NCBI GenBank assembly: GCA_019916065.1
Contig: CM034244.1
Location: 26,280,471-26,344,470, forward strand
DNA length: 64,000 bases
Source of the DNA: Vitellaria paradoxa
Taxonomy: Eukaryota; Streptophyta; Magnoliopsida; Ericales; Sapotaceae
Direction of reading: 5' to 3'
Under the pieces are notes generated by a model. That model had not been told where the DNA came from, did not search any database, and saw only the letters and a list, made by a program, of their open reading frames with translations. Shown here piece by piece: positions 22,309-34,171 of this stretch. The first letter of the stretch is position 1; every line of letters begins with the position of its first letter. The position numbers were made by a program, and so were the translations under genes.

Positions 22309-25300
22309 CCCCCTCTTTTCACACATTTCCTTGCCTCTCCTCGCCATTGAAGTCTTGAAAGCTTTCTTTTTTTGAATTTGTGGAACTAACAAGCTGATCC
22401 ATAAAGATAGTCCACCTAGGCTTTTCTTTCTCCTTTTTTTTTTTTTTTGTTTGTTTTCTTTTTTTTGGTGGGGATGGGGGGGGATTCCAATCCATTGTTA
22501 TGATAAAAACTATATAAGAGCAGTTATGTTTTCGTATTTGTTTTGATGATAATACAAATAGGTTAAAACTTGAAATAAACCCAATTTACCTAAGTTGCTT
22601 GCATATTTCCATATATGTCTTGACTTCAGATCTAATCCTTTTTGTTATGTTAGATTATTTTATTTATTTTTTTATTTTTTTATTTTTATTTATTTATTTA
22701 TTTATTTTTTTTTTTTTTTTTTTGAGCTTGAGATACATCAATGAAAAAATTCTCGAAGCTTTTAAGTGGGGGGTTACAAAACAAACTTTAAAGTGAGATT
22801 TTCATACACATAGCAAAGCATTTAGAGTAGATTGTTTATTCATTGCAGGTTAGTGTTCCATGCACCAGCATGTGCACAATTGTTACTGTTAGATGTGGGC
22901 ATTGTGGAAATCTACTGTCTGTTAATATGGGAGCTTTGCTTCAAGCACTTCCACTTCCAGATCTCCAGGTATATATTTAAATAACTTAGCATTCTTCTGC
23001 TCCCCCTACTTAATTTCTTCTTCTTGATTATGAGATGGTCCAAAAAAGAATATATAACATGTTCTAGCCGCGAATGGACATACATTATCAGTGGCTAAAT
23101 AAATAAATAATACACATGCTTTAGTGACTCAGATTTCTCAGGAAAGTTTTAGGATGAAATCTTGCAAGAGGTGAGCGTGGCCTTAGTTTGTGGTTAAAAG
23201 TCTCTCCGCCCGCTCATTCGACCGGTTTGAGTCTCCCCTAACCCCTCCCCCGTTTACTTAACCGAAAAAAATCTTGTAAGAGGGGGAAGCTGCAGCCGGG
23301 GGACAGTGATGCCATGTTGGATGAAAATCTGACGGTTCAAACACATGCATATATTTTTAATTCAAAGAAAAAAAAAATATGAATGTATTTAAACTATTAA
23401 ACGGCCATAAGCTCCACTGTCCCGAGCTAAGCTGTTAGTGGCCAGTTTTCTCAGAGTAGAGTATTGGTTTTACTGATATTCAGGAATGCTTTTAATTCTA
23501 CTTTTTTCTATTTTAGTAATGCCCGATATCATTTAACAGATGAAGTTTCAAAGGGGTTTAAGTTTAGTTAAATGTTGGTGTTTTGTTTTCTTTTATATTA
23601 AAACTCAATGTAATCACAGTATTCTTATTCTTAAGCTAGAAGTGAAGAATTTTCATAAACTTCGGAAGTTTACCCTCCTTATATATTTTTTTATATATTT
23701 ATATATATATATATATATATAAAGGACTAGCTTAAAAATGGATATCCCAAGAACATAAGAAAATGCTATTCTACCAAAAATTCTTCCTCGAATTTGAGAC
23801 CTTAATAAATTGTAATAATTATTTCCCAAAAAATAAATAAATAAATAAAATAACTTGTAATAATTTATAAGATAGTACTGGGCTGTATTTTGCAAAAGTG
23901 ATAGGCTAGTTGTTGTGCAACATTGTTCCAATACATTTCTTAGAACACTTTAAAGCAATTAAAGCTGTTTATAGCATAGTAATGTTTGCACTAGAGTTTT
24001 ATTTATTTATTTCTCTGTATTTAAGGCAAAATGATTCAGCAGTCAGAGCAATTTCTCTAGCAAAATATAAGACTTTGTTTGTTGATGGATTTTACTTTTA
24101 TTTATTTACTTATTTATTTATTTATTTATTATTATTATCATTATTTTGAGATGTCTCAGAAACAACAATCCTGCTCCTCTGAGGATGCAAGTAAGGACAG
24201 TGGGTCATCTTCCAAATGCGACAACTTTAATGCATTTGAGTCTGCTGAGCAAGATGTTCCAAGAATGCCTCCTGTTCGCCGTGAGTCTCTCTCTCTCTCT
24301 CGCCCCCTCTCTCTCTCACACACACACACAAATCATAATACTTGTTGAAGACGAGAGGGGCAGAATACTTGGTAAAAAGGCACCCCCAACCATGGCAAAT
24401 CTTAAGTGTGCGTTTGAAAAAAAATTAGAAATTGAACTTTTAACTATTAATTTTTTGATTTTTTTAAAATGATTAAATTTAATTTTTTATATTTTAAATT
24501 TTTTAACTTTAAAAGATAAAAATATCAAATTAATAAAAATATAAAACACTAACTATTAAAAATTTAACTTTTTTTTTTTTCAAAACTCAGCGTGAGAGTT
24601 CAAGTTACTCAACATCCTTTATTTTTTCCTTGAAAAAATAGTTAATTTTTTTAATAATTAGTTAATAGTCAACTTAAAAAAAAAATTAACTTTTTCTTCT
24701 TTCAAAACTTAACCTGAGAATTTAAATTACTGATGCTATCGGCCCCCTTCACTAATAAAACAGTATAATTGATGTTCTCCTTGCACAGTCAAATAAATAA
24801 AAAAATTATTGGGCTGAAAGATAGTCTAAGTGCATAGCCAAGTATACCTAAATATAGGATGCATTTGACACGTTAAGAAGTGTTAAAAAATTTTAAAAAT
24901 TTTTTACTTTTTAACACATTGTATATGTTACAAATTTATAAATTATTTTAAATTATCATATTTTCTTACACTCTGAAAGTCCTCATAATTTAGTTATGAC
25001 TTATGGGTACATATAATTGTCTTGTCACAGCTTGTCCTCTTAACGAAAGAAGAAAGAAATTATTACACATCCAATGCTTAAACTTGGGAAAACCAACAAA
25101 CCAATAGTACCAAAAATAACTTTATTGTATCGTTTTTGTTTCTTCCCTGAGTTTTCTCTTCATCCATGATCCATTTTTGATGGTGACCTTACACTTTGCT
25201 TCCAACTCATCACGGCACTGGTGTTCTGAAACGTGATTATGTCTAGTCCTTTCAACATTTCAAAAATTCAATCGGACTCCTCCCACAGGGAAGAGTAGTT

Positions 25301-28300
25301 AACATTGCATCCATTTAGAGTTTTAAATTTTTTTAAATTCTTTCAAAATATTTTAAAAAATTTTAAGAATTCTTAATTTTCTTTTAATCATATTCGTACC
25401 ACTTTTTATTTCAATTTTAATTTTTTTTTTAACTTTTTTTATGACTCTAAATGCCACCATTATCTCATATTCCCAAAAAACATGTATCCTAGTAATGTAA
25501 TAAATAATAGGATACCATGGTCCATACTTTTTCAACACGTGATATATATTTTCTGATTGTTTAGAATAATTGCTCCCGGCAAGAATACTTTCTTGCTACA
25601 ATAGAATAGCATTGTTTAGAAGGGATGCAGCCTGGATTGCACTGAAATTTTTAGAAGCAAGGGATTTTATAAACCGTGGGAATGATTTTCTAAATTCGTT
25701 TCCATGAATTCAAAAAAATTTATATAAAAATAGCGACAATGGTACTCATTTGAAAGATTTTTACACGAAAAATATGATTGTAAAAAAAATTTACGCATTT
25801 AGTTCATTTTCTTCTAGATTTTTTGTTTTTCTTTAGTAAATATTAAATTTTTTTGAAATTAGTAATGGTGGGAATTTGAGTAATATAGAGATTGTTGGAT
25901 ATTTATAGTAATTTATTTTGTTTGTTGGAGGTCAAAACTCAGTTGTTTAGAAGGGATGCAACCTGGACTGCACTAGAATTTTTAGAAGCAAGGGATTTTA
26001 TAAAAAAAAATGAGCAAATATTGATTTGGTTGTCAAACCCAACAACCATAATCGTCTGGCATTATAATGCTTGTTTTGGATATTTTTCTTAGATGAACCT
26101 ATTATCACGACTGTATAATCATGATGGATGACTTCCACGTTACTAATTCCGTTGTTTCAGTTTTGAATCGTGCATTTACGTACGATTTATAAAGAATATG
26201 TTTAGTTTAGTGATAAATTAGAAAATTTCTGAACTTGGGAGTTATTTTATTTTTTTATTTTTTTAATTCTGTTTTCTAGTTTCGCATTTTGCTTTTTTAT
26301 GATTTTTCTATTTAAATTTTGTAAATATACAGAGCTCATGGAATGTTTTCTATTAATAAAAATTATCTGTTAAAGAAAATTTTTTAAAAAATCTATGTTC
26401 CTTTCTTGGTACTAAATTGGAACTAAATAGAAGACTCAGCATTATATCTATTTTATTTTTTCAATCAATCAGCTTCTAGCTGCATTAAGAAGGATGAGCA
26501 ACTTGATGGCTCCACACACCGATGATTGAGTTATATCTCAAAACAGCAATACAAAAAGATTGTCTAAAGAGGGTTATTAGAATCATGGAATTTTCATATT
26601 TACCTTAAATTTATTTTGAATAATTCGTCAATCATCCCTAATGTCTTGAATCATGCAGCCCCGGAGAAGAGACAACGCGTTCCCTCTGCTTATAACCGAT
26701 TCATTAAGTAAGATACTTCTTGAGATTCCACTCGATTTTTGGTCGCAGACCTCTTGAGGTTTCATGCTCACCGCGTAAGTCTGTTTCGTAACTGCGCTAT
26801 GTATATATATATATACGCCTTTGCAGAGAGGAGATTCAAAGGATAAAGGCCAGTAATCCAGACATTAGTCACCGGGAAGCTTTTAGCACCGCAGCAAAGA
26901 ATGTGAGTAATTATATATAGAACTGCAATGAATGACATAACTTTAGGATTGATGAGAGAATTTTGAAATTGAAATTTAACTTTAGCAGTTAAAATTGCAT
27001 TTGAATTATCACGAAAGTTTGTCCAATGGATTAAACATGTTTTAATGTTAATCACTAAATAAAATTTATTAAAATCTAAAGATTGAAAATATAATTTTAA
27101 TTTTAAAGTTGTATTTCAACTTCAGAAACCCTTAATTTATAATTGTAGCAGACCCACTAATGCACCCATCACTTCACAATAGATATATCTCCAAAATTCA
27201 TTGAAAATTGAAAATAATTCTCAAAAACTTGTCCAAACACCACAGTAAATGTACTCAAAAGCATTTTTATTTAATTTCTTTTATATTGTATGAGATAAAA
27301 ATGGGGCAAAACATATTATTTAATAGCCTCAAAACCCAAAGGGAAGAAGACAAATTAACTAATCTCTAGTTAAATCACTATAGCCAGAGAGCAAATCAGG
27401 GACTCAACTCCTTTACAACAGAACGTTGGTGGGTATATCAGGGTTGTTTTTAGGAAGATATGAAAACATCTTTCTTTAGTACGCAAAATTATACTATGAT
27501 TATTCCAAATTTACTGGCCTTATATATGTATATATGTATTGTGAATTATAAGTTAATTTGTCTTTAATCTAAAGTTTAACGTAAACCCGATAAAGTTGTA
27601 TTAGGATATTATTTTACAGAAAATTAAAGAGGATGCTGTGTGGTTTGCACTTTAGGGTTACATTCACAGGTTGTATGGTAAATACTTTCATAAAAGATTG
27701 ATAATCAATACAATAAGGAATGCAGAAAAACAGCAAATATGATTTAAAAAGAAAAAAGAAGACTATGAATGAAGATAGAACAATTTCTTCCATCTCCACA
27801 AAACCCACTGCAATTTTTATTCATCAATTAGCCCTCTTGTAACAGATTTCCAAAATTAGTAACTCCCTTTTAAGCTTCAAAAAACCGTGAGAACTTATAG
27901 AGTGAGAGATACTTTTTAAATACTAAAACCTTTTAGGTGGCGTATGGTTAGCAAAAACAAAAATAAAAAATAAAAGATGTTATAAAAATGACAACTGACA
28001 AATTTTAGCCGGAGAAAATTAGAAAAAATTAGTAAAAACTATAGATTTTTTTTATGTTTGTCGGAGATCCAAAGACCTAATGTAATTTTATCTCTTCTAA
28101 GATGCTCTCTCAAAGTAAAATATCCTTGCTTCTCTAATCAAGAGAGTAAAGATGGTTGGTAAATAAGGAAAATTTGCCGATTACAAATGGGAGACTTCCA
28201 CATTGTTGTGCAAAGGACGGTCTCCTACTACTCAACCCCAAATACAAATATTACTTGTCAGATAAATATATATATAAAGAACAACTTTTAGTGATTTTAT

Positions 28301-31300
28301 AACAACTTTTTAGTGCTTTTAGGTAAACATATTTGTAAATGAACGGAAAGATGGATGTATTACCAATACATTACAAGTTCCTCTTGGTTGCTATAGATTT
28401 TAAATGAATAAATTTAAAATTAAATTACATTAAAATATAAGTAACAAAACAAATTTATGCAATAACGTATATCCTAATAAATATTACTAAAGCCATGGAC
28501 TTGTTACTTTTTAAAATAAGGCTCTATTTGAATAAGTAATAATTTTAAATTTGAAATTAAACTCTTTTAAAATATAAGAGAAAAAGTGTTAATTTATATA
28601 ATAATATGTGAAACATTTTTTTAATAATAACTACCACAGCTTCTATCAAAGTGACATTGCCACAACTTTTCAAAATGATTATAACAATTACTTCAAACTA
28701 TTTGAAATAATAATTTTTTTTTTCATGAGATTTTAGGTTCATCATCATATTACACTACTCAAATTAATAATGAAATCCCTAACTAAATTAACAAAGTCAT
28801 TTAAATACTTTTTCTTAAATAATTAGTATCAATATCTAAAACTAAACAAAGTTATTTAGGTTGTATTGGTTTTGTTTACTAAGATGCTCTCCTATTCTTG
28901 CCCCCGGGGAAGGGGGAGGGGAGAAATAAACTAAACAAAGTTACATTAAAATAATATTTTTTAAATAAATAAACATCAAATCCATAATTATAAACATAAC
29001 CCAACCTCAACGTAAATCTATGAAAAAAGAATCCTCAAATATATTTTTGTCAAAAATATATTGAGTGCCCTAGGACTTGCATTATCCTCCAGCTTTTGCT
29101 TACATGCAGTGTACGATTATCTGATTATAATAGGACAAAAACAATGAGACATTGTAAGAAGATATTGGCAGTCATTCCTTCCATAAACTGTTCCAAGTTA
29201 TGTTATAACCACTAATATAATAATTAATGAGACCCATCTTGTAATAATCAACACCAATATGACTGGCAATAATTAACAGAGAGACACTAATGCGATTGAG
29301 CAAATCCTTTTACCAGAGCCATACATATAGCACAATATTGAGGTTGAGTTTAATTGGGAAGGAGAAAAAAAAAAACTAATTTTTTTTGGTAATTGACTGT
29401 TAACTAACTGTTAAAAAGTTAACATTTTTTTTGTATTTAAGAAAGAAAAAAGTTAATTTGTTAATTTTTAGTTAATTTGACATTTTTATCTTTTTAATGT
29501 TTAAAAAAAATTTAAAATATAATAAGGTAAATTTGATATTTAAAAAAAAAAGTTAAAAAATTAATAACTGATAGCTTAACTACTAATTTATTTTCCCAAA
29601 CGCCACAGGAGATGAAGAAACTGGAATGGAACTTAGTGAGAATAAACGGAAGAATATATTGAAACAGGAACAAACAAAAGGGGGGGATCATTCTTGGAAA
29701 GAATCATTAGATTAGAAAAACCATACTCAAAATAGATAAAAGCATCTTCAACGGATCAGGTAGACTGCAGCCTGGAGGCTACAAAGCTTTAACCAAAATG
29801 TGGTATATCAAAGCAACTGTGAAGAAACAAAATAAGCTTCTTCTGTCTTTCCGGTGCAGAATGCAGACTGAAACCAATACCAACTCAAGTTACTCTAATT
29901 TAAGCCTTTTGAATTAGTCAGGCCAAATCGTAGTTGCGTCCATGTCTTCACATTGTCCTGCATAAAACAATAGGTCAAAGTTCGTCACTCCAAGCCAAAT
30001 GTTTTGCACTTTTGTAGGTTATAATGGAGAACTTCTTAATTGATTTTTGGCTGCAATAATATACATATACATATTTATGTATCTAAGCCCTTTAACCACC
30101 TTGGTTCATAAGTTCCAAGTCTATTTAGTGGAATCTAAACTATTCATGTATGATCTTGACTCCTCTGAATGACATAATAGATATAGGATACAATTGCTGT
30201 GTGGTGGTGGTGTAGATCTAATACCGTTAACTGATTGTTGCCTGTGGAAATATCTTTAAATATGTTTCTCAGAAAAAATAAGTAAATAAATTTTAGAATA
30301 TGATCCCACCAAAGGTGGCACCTTATGAAATTGAAGTAGATCATGCATTCTGGTCTGTTATCTCAAATAGATAAGAAATGCTTACCTAATTAGGCATTGT
30401 TTGCATAATATTTTCCTTCACATTCTCTTTTTTGAAGTGTACACTTTTCATTGCCTGTAACCACTCTTTCTCTCTCTCTCTCTCTCTCTCAAAAGGCTCT
30501 CAACAAGTTTCCTCTATGCAAGTAAATGGTCTGTTGAATATCAACATCTTTTGTTTTCAGTTTGTTTGAAATATATTTCTGCACACTTTCACATATTTTC
30601 CTAAATGAGGTTAAAATAAATTAATAAAAAATAACTTATCAACTATAAGGGAAGCCTAGCCGTCTAGAAGTTTAAAAGAGGCTTTGGGTTCAAAAGTCTG
30701 TATAAGTTTTTCCCTCAAGACTACTCAGCTCCTCGGTCTTGTGGTGCAATCTTCACGTAGGGTTTACCTATATTTGCTAAATTCGTCAATTCACAAAATT
30801 TACTTTTTAGGATTTGACTTAGCCACCCACGTAAACTCTACCTTTACATTGGATGTGACTTGGCCATCCACATAGACTTTACATTTTTAATTTGTTACAT
30901 GTTGTTTTAAAAAACAGTCGATATATCGTTACGTAATACCATTACCTAACGATTTTGAATTCTTCTGTTTCTGTTAAACTCTTGTTTTTTTTTTTTTTTT
31001 ACACGTTCATTATATTTTATTACACTTGTTATTTTTCATTACTATTACATTGATAGTTATCATTATTTAAAACCATACACCATCACTTTTGTGGTGCGGT
31101 TCTCACATGGGTTTTATATATACTTGTCGAATTTGCCGATCACAAACCTAAATTTACTTTTCAAGAGTAGGTCCAACGTGATAACCCAAAAACAAACTGA
31201 TATCACATGCATTTCTTCTTTCATCTATGATAAAATTTAAGAAAGGAAAAGCTACACTGATTTTATTTTTTTTTAATTTTATTGCCGGTGATATACACAA

Positions 31301-31480
31301 TATAGGGTGGGGATAAAATAGTAGCTAGTAGTACTGTATGTCAAGACGATTGTTGTTTTGCAGTGGGCACATTTCCCACACATCCACTTTGGGCTTAAGC
31401 TGGATGGCAACAACCAAGAGAAGTTGAGCCAGTCATATGAAGGAGATGGGACTCAAAAATCAAGTACTGGATTCTACTAG
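20763..31480 (+). CDS. YAB2: YABBY transcription factor, YAB2-like (six coding exons)
   Basis: Exons: 20763-20831, 22849-22968, 24151-24280, 26659-26707, 26827-26902 and 31364-31480. All introns are GT-AG, and codons 107 and 123 are split. The joined frame gives 186 residues. Residues 15-42 form the C2C2 zinc finger (C15-x2-C18-x20-C39-x2-C42). About 106-160 form the YABBY HMG-like domain, with [31 protein letters not shown] and [12 protein letters not shown] (110-113) is a likely nuclear signal. The opening [12 protein letters not shown], the PRMPPVRPPEKRQR linker and the GLKLDGN tail point to the YAB2 class rather than FIL/YAB3, CRC or INO. Known role: nuclear DNA-binding protein that promotes abaxial identity and blade growth in leaves and other lateral organs. 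Cys32 sits where most family members have a hydrophobic residue. The exon 3 start is the least certain; CAG at 24157-24159 is an alternative acceptor that would remove three residues. Confidence 0.93.
20832..22848 (+). other. YAB2 intron 1 (about 2.0 kb)
   Basis: GT at 20832 and CAG before 22849. No nested gene. It holds a (CT)31 array at 21573-21635, another CT run at 22272-22309, an A-rich run near 22137-22180 and T-rich tracts at 22433-22720. YABBY introns are known to carry regulatory sequence, but I see no specific site to support. Confidence 0.8.
21573..21635 (+). repeat. (CT)n microsatellite, about 31 units
   Basis: An uninterrupted CT dinucleotide run in YAB2 intron 1, 0.8 kb after the first exon. 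It is the longest perfect microsatellite in the window and would be length-variable between individuals. Confidence 0.97.
22969..24150 (+). other. YAB2 intron 2 (about 1.2 kb)
   Basis: GT at 22969; the acceptor is GAG at 24148-24150 after a T-rich tract. It contains a SINE (23157-23283), an (AT)n run near 23701-23720 and TTTA repeats near 24110-24130. Confidence 0.75.
23157..23283 (+). mobile_element. Short tRNA-derived SINE with 15-bp target duplications
   Basis: The body (23172-23268, 97 bp) has an A-box-like tggccttagtttg and a B-box-like ggtttgagtctcc about 40 bases apart, and ends in an A-rich tail. It is bracketed by aaatcttgcaagagg (23157-23171) and aaatcttgtaagagg (23269-23283), which differ at one base. 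Internal pol III boxes plus a long target duplication identify a SINE. It is inserted in the sense orientation in intron 2 of YAB2. Confidence 0.8.
24408..24600. repeat. MITE-like AT-rich foldback
   Basis: Opens gtgcgtttgaaaaaaaatt. An inverted arrangement of 'gaacttttaactatta' and 'taactattaaaaatttaac' can be traced. Similar openings (gtgcgttt or the reverse aaacgc) are seen at 29345-29612, 33292-33403 and about 43560-43755, so a dispersed family is likely. No clean target duplication was found. Confidence 0.4.
25612..26003. repeat. Duplicated 61-bp segment in YAB2 intron 3
   Basis: ttgtttagaagggatgca... through aagcaagggattttataaa occurs at 25612-25672 and again at 25943-26003, with a few differences. 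Spacing between starts is 331 bp. Origin unknown. Confidence 0.75.
26708..26826 (+). other. YAB2 intron 4 (119 bp)
   Basis: GT at 26708 and TTGCAG at 26821-26826; it splits the lysine codon 123. It is the only short intron of the gene. Confidence 0.9.
26903..31363 (+). other. YAB2 intron 5 (about 4.5 kb)
   Basis: GTGAGT at 26903 and TTGCAG before 31364. Noncoding AT-rich DNA. Contents I can support: a MITE-like element at about 29345-29612, a (TC)n run at about 30471-30490 and homopolymer tracts. Short open frames here lack family motifs. Confidence 0.8.
29345..29612. repeat. MITE-like AT-rich element in YAB2 intron 5
   Basis: AT-rich foldback ending cccaaacgccac, with the core gttaatttgacattttt (29471-29487) that also occurs at 43616. 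Member of the same loose family as 24408-24600. Confidence 0.4.
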
Positions 31481-31995
31481 AACTTTGGTACATTAATGTG
31501 AAGAAAAAATCTTTTCTCGATTTGAGGTTCATCAAGTCTCGTAACCAAACTGGAGTCCTCCTATTTAATATATATAAACACTGAATTGCTGTTCTTTGTC
31601 ACTACTCACTAGTGTATTACGAAGGGTTTGAAAAAAATATATATATTTTTTTTCTCTTCTTTTCACTTGCCCTTACATTTATGTAATTGAGCTTGAAACA
31701 ATTCAGTAACCATGTTATCTGTAATAATGCACATTTGTTCTAGTCTCCTGTCAATTTATCCCTCATCTGTCTCTCTCACTGGTCCCCCACTTCCCTAACT
31801 CTATATATATATAAATATCTCTCTATATCCTTATCATTGATGTGATTAAATTTACTGTTGAATGCCATTCAATATAAAAGTAAATCTGTACATATATTTT
31901 TATCACTAAATGTGTTCGAATTTATATAGAATTTTACTTTATTTAATACCGAAATCATCATTTCAATAAGGTAGAAATTTTAATTTGTCCAAAAA
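31481..31995 (+). other. 3' flank of YAB2
   Basis: Holds the expected 3' untranslated region, but no single polyadenylation signal stands out. It ends at the left target repeat of the foldback element. Confidence 0.5.
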
Positions 31996-32700
31996 GGGAG
32001 CGATTTGCCCAAAACTGCCATTTAGAACCAACAATTCCTTAAATAAGCCCAGTTAGAAAAATGATTTCCGTGAATAGGACACATGCTAAAGTCAGTCAAT
32101 AGAATACTTGTTGTAATAAAGACTTATGAACTATGTCCGTTAGCTCGACACACGGATCCTATCAGGATCGGATCTGCGTGCCGGGTCAACGGGCACGATT
32201 TATAAGTCTTTATTGTGACAATATTCAAAATGAAATTATCTATTAGAAGTCATTTGTTATTATGACGATTTAAACTAAAGTGCTCCATGTGAATAGCATG
32301 TTCAAATAAAGTAATAGACTATCTTATCTTTTTTGCACTAGATTTTATGTATTCCTTAAATTCCCTACTGTAAATGACAATTTTACTATAAACATGCAAT
32401 GCTATTTAGATTAACGACTTCAACAAACTTTATTTATCTGAGTCTTATCTTTTTTATCAAATTTCCCTTAAATTCATTATTGCAAATGAAGATTTTTCTA
32501 TGTATGAATACGCTATTCAAATTAACGACTTTAGTAAATTCTATCACTCTCAACCTTATCTTTGATCTTTTTCTTTTTTTTTTTTTTTATCACTTCACCC
32601 TTAAATCAACTATTTGTGACTTATTTATGAAAATTATTTTTTAACTGACTTATTTGAGAAATTATTAGTTTTAAAGGACCACCTCGGGCAAATCTCTCCC
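31996..32700. mobile_element. Foldback (MITE-like) element with long imperfect terminal inverted repeats
   Basis: The left end gggagcgatttgccc... matches the reverse complement of the right end ...gggcaaatctctccc. The imperfect match runs about 55 bases and, with gaps, to about 95 bases. AAAAA flanks both sides (31991-31995 and 32701-32705). There is no coding capacity. Inside lie a second palindrome (32111-32220) and a three-fold degenerate repeat marked by cttatctttttt-like blocks near 32324, 32444 and 32553. A 5-bp A-only duplication is weak evidence, so the superfamily is left open. Confidence 0.7.
32111..32220. repeat. Imperfect palindrome inside the foldback element
   Basis: Arms ttgtaataaagacttat and tataagtctttattgtgaca enclose a GC-richer centre with ggatcctatcaggatc. 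It could fold as a hairpin of about 110 bases. Confidence 0.75.
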
Positions 32701-32705
32701 AAAAA

Positions 32706-33956
32706 GCCACCTGGTCCCCTATCTAACGAGGAGCAGTTTGGTTAACATGCTACCACATGGCATCGGACTTGTCGTGCCCAATCACGCATTACTTATTGTC
32801 AGAGCTGATAAGCAGGTCAATTGCGATTGTGCTATCTGAAGTGACAGTCTAAGTGGACGGCCTAGACTGGCAGTAGCCAGTCACAATTGTTCTGAATTTT
32901 TCTTTTAGGCTTAATTTGATACCGGATGACGAAATACAATGAAATTATAGTAGAAATTGAATTATAAGAATAGTAATAGAATAACATGTCCCCTCTATTC
33001 CCTTATTTAATTAGTTAAAAATAAATTTTATGTTATTTTATTTTCTAACTTAATTAAATATATATATACATATATTTTTGTATTTCATTTTCTTTGTAAA
33101 CCATTACCGTTTCCTTAATTATCATTTTATCACTTAATTATTTGTTTTATTTCTTACAAATATTCTATAACTTTTTGCGTTACAATAACAAAATGGCAAC
33201 GGAATGGGAAAAAGTCAATCAACATCTTATTTCTTGAAGAGTGGTACAATTGTACAAACAATAATAACTCAGGGAGAGAGAGATGTAATTATGAGTGCGT
33301 TTAGAGTGACAATTTTTTGTAATTCGTACAGTGAAATAAAAAATGAATAATTTTAAAAATTTTAAAAATTTTCAACGTTTTTTAACAAATCAAACGTACC
33401 CTATGTATAATCAAATTATATTATTATAATATTATTTATCATTCAAAATCTTTACTTTTGAACGAAGATGGTACAAATATTATATTTTAAAAAAATAAAA
33501 AAATATTATTACTTCTGTAAATATTATTTGCTTGCAGTAGCAAACCTAAAATTTATAATTAATAGCAATAAAACTATATTTTTAAGATGAATTGGAAAAA
33601 AATAAAAATGTAACAGAGAAAAAATATAAAAAATATAATTTATAAAAATAATAAAATTAATTGAATTTTAGTGTAATTTTAAAATGAGAATAAATGTGTG
33701 CACCAGACCTTGTTTGGGTCACTTATGTTTGTTTGTGTGCAAATTTTATAAAATATATGAAAGCATGCATGTGATGCATGATGTATACAGTTCATGTCTT
33801 CATCAGTCGCCTTCAGTGGTCAGATCTTATCATGAGAGAGAGAGAGAAAAAAGATGAACCTGCAACCCTCGAATTTGATGGGGTGTTAAAAACAATGAAA
33901 GACTCAAGGCTGCCTTGGGATCAACCCGAACAAAAAAAATGAGGAAAAAAATGAAA
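32706..33956. other. Intergenic stretch
   Basis: No gene-like frame. A small MITE-like foldback lies at 33292-33403; the rest is AT-rich. Confidence 0.5.
33292..33403. repeat. Small MITE-like foldback
   Basis: Opens gagtgcgtttagag and closes tcaaacgtaccc, which are inverted and similar. The interior is AT-rich with taaaaattttaaaaatt. A related inverted copy can be traced near 49320-49450. Confidence 0.4.
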
Positions 33957-34169
33957 ATAGACAACTTGGAAATGGTCAAAAAAGATGATTCGACAGTCGG
34001 GCTTGCTAAAGGAAAGTAAGTTTCTGTAAGAAAACATTCTTTGTTGGTTTTTGAGTCTGCACCGATTGTTTTAACATAGAAGCACATTTGGCAGTGTCAT
34101 ACAAAACATTAAAAAAATACTGGATTTATTCGGGTAGAGTTTGATAAGGTAAGAAAAAAAAAAGTTAAT
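33957..34169 (+). repeat. Left copy of the 213-bp direct repeat flanking the pararetrovirus
   Basis: Matches 43381-43593 from atagac..acttggaaatgg to aaaagttaat, with about 15 differences by eye. It carries no viral motif. The left copy joins on the left and the right copy on the right to sequence that is not viral, so the repeat is host DNA duplicated around the insertion. Confidence 0.9.
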
Positions 34170-34171
34170 CT

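Larger units (their letters stand above)
24281..26658 (+). other. YAB2 intron 3 (about 2.4 kb)
   Basis: GT at 24281 within a CT/CA repeat and CAG before 26659. It holds a MITE-like AT-rich element (about 24408-24600) and a duplicated 61-bp segment. No nested gene. Confidence 0.8.
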
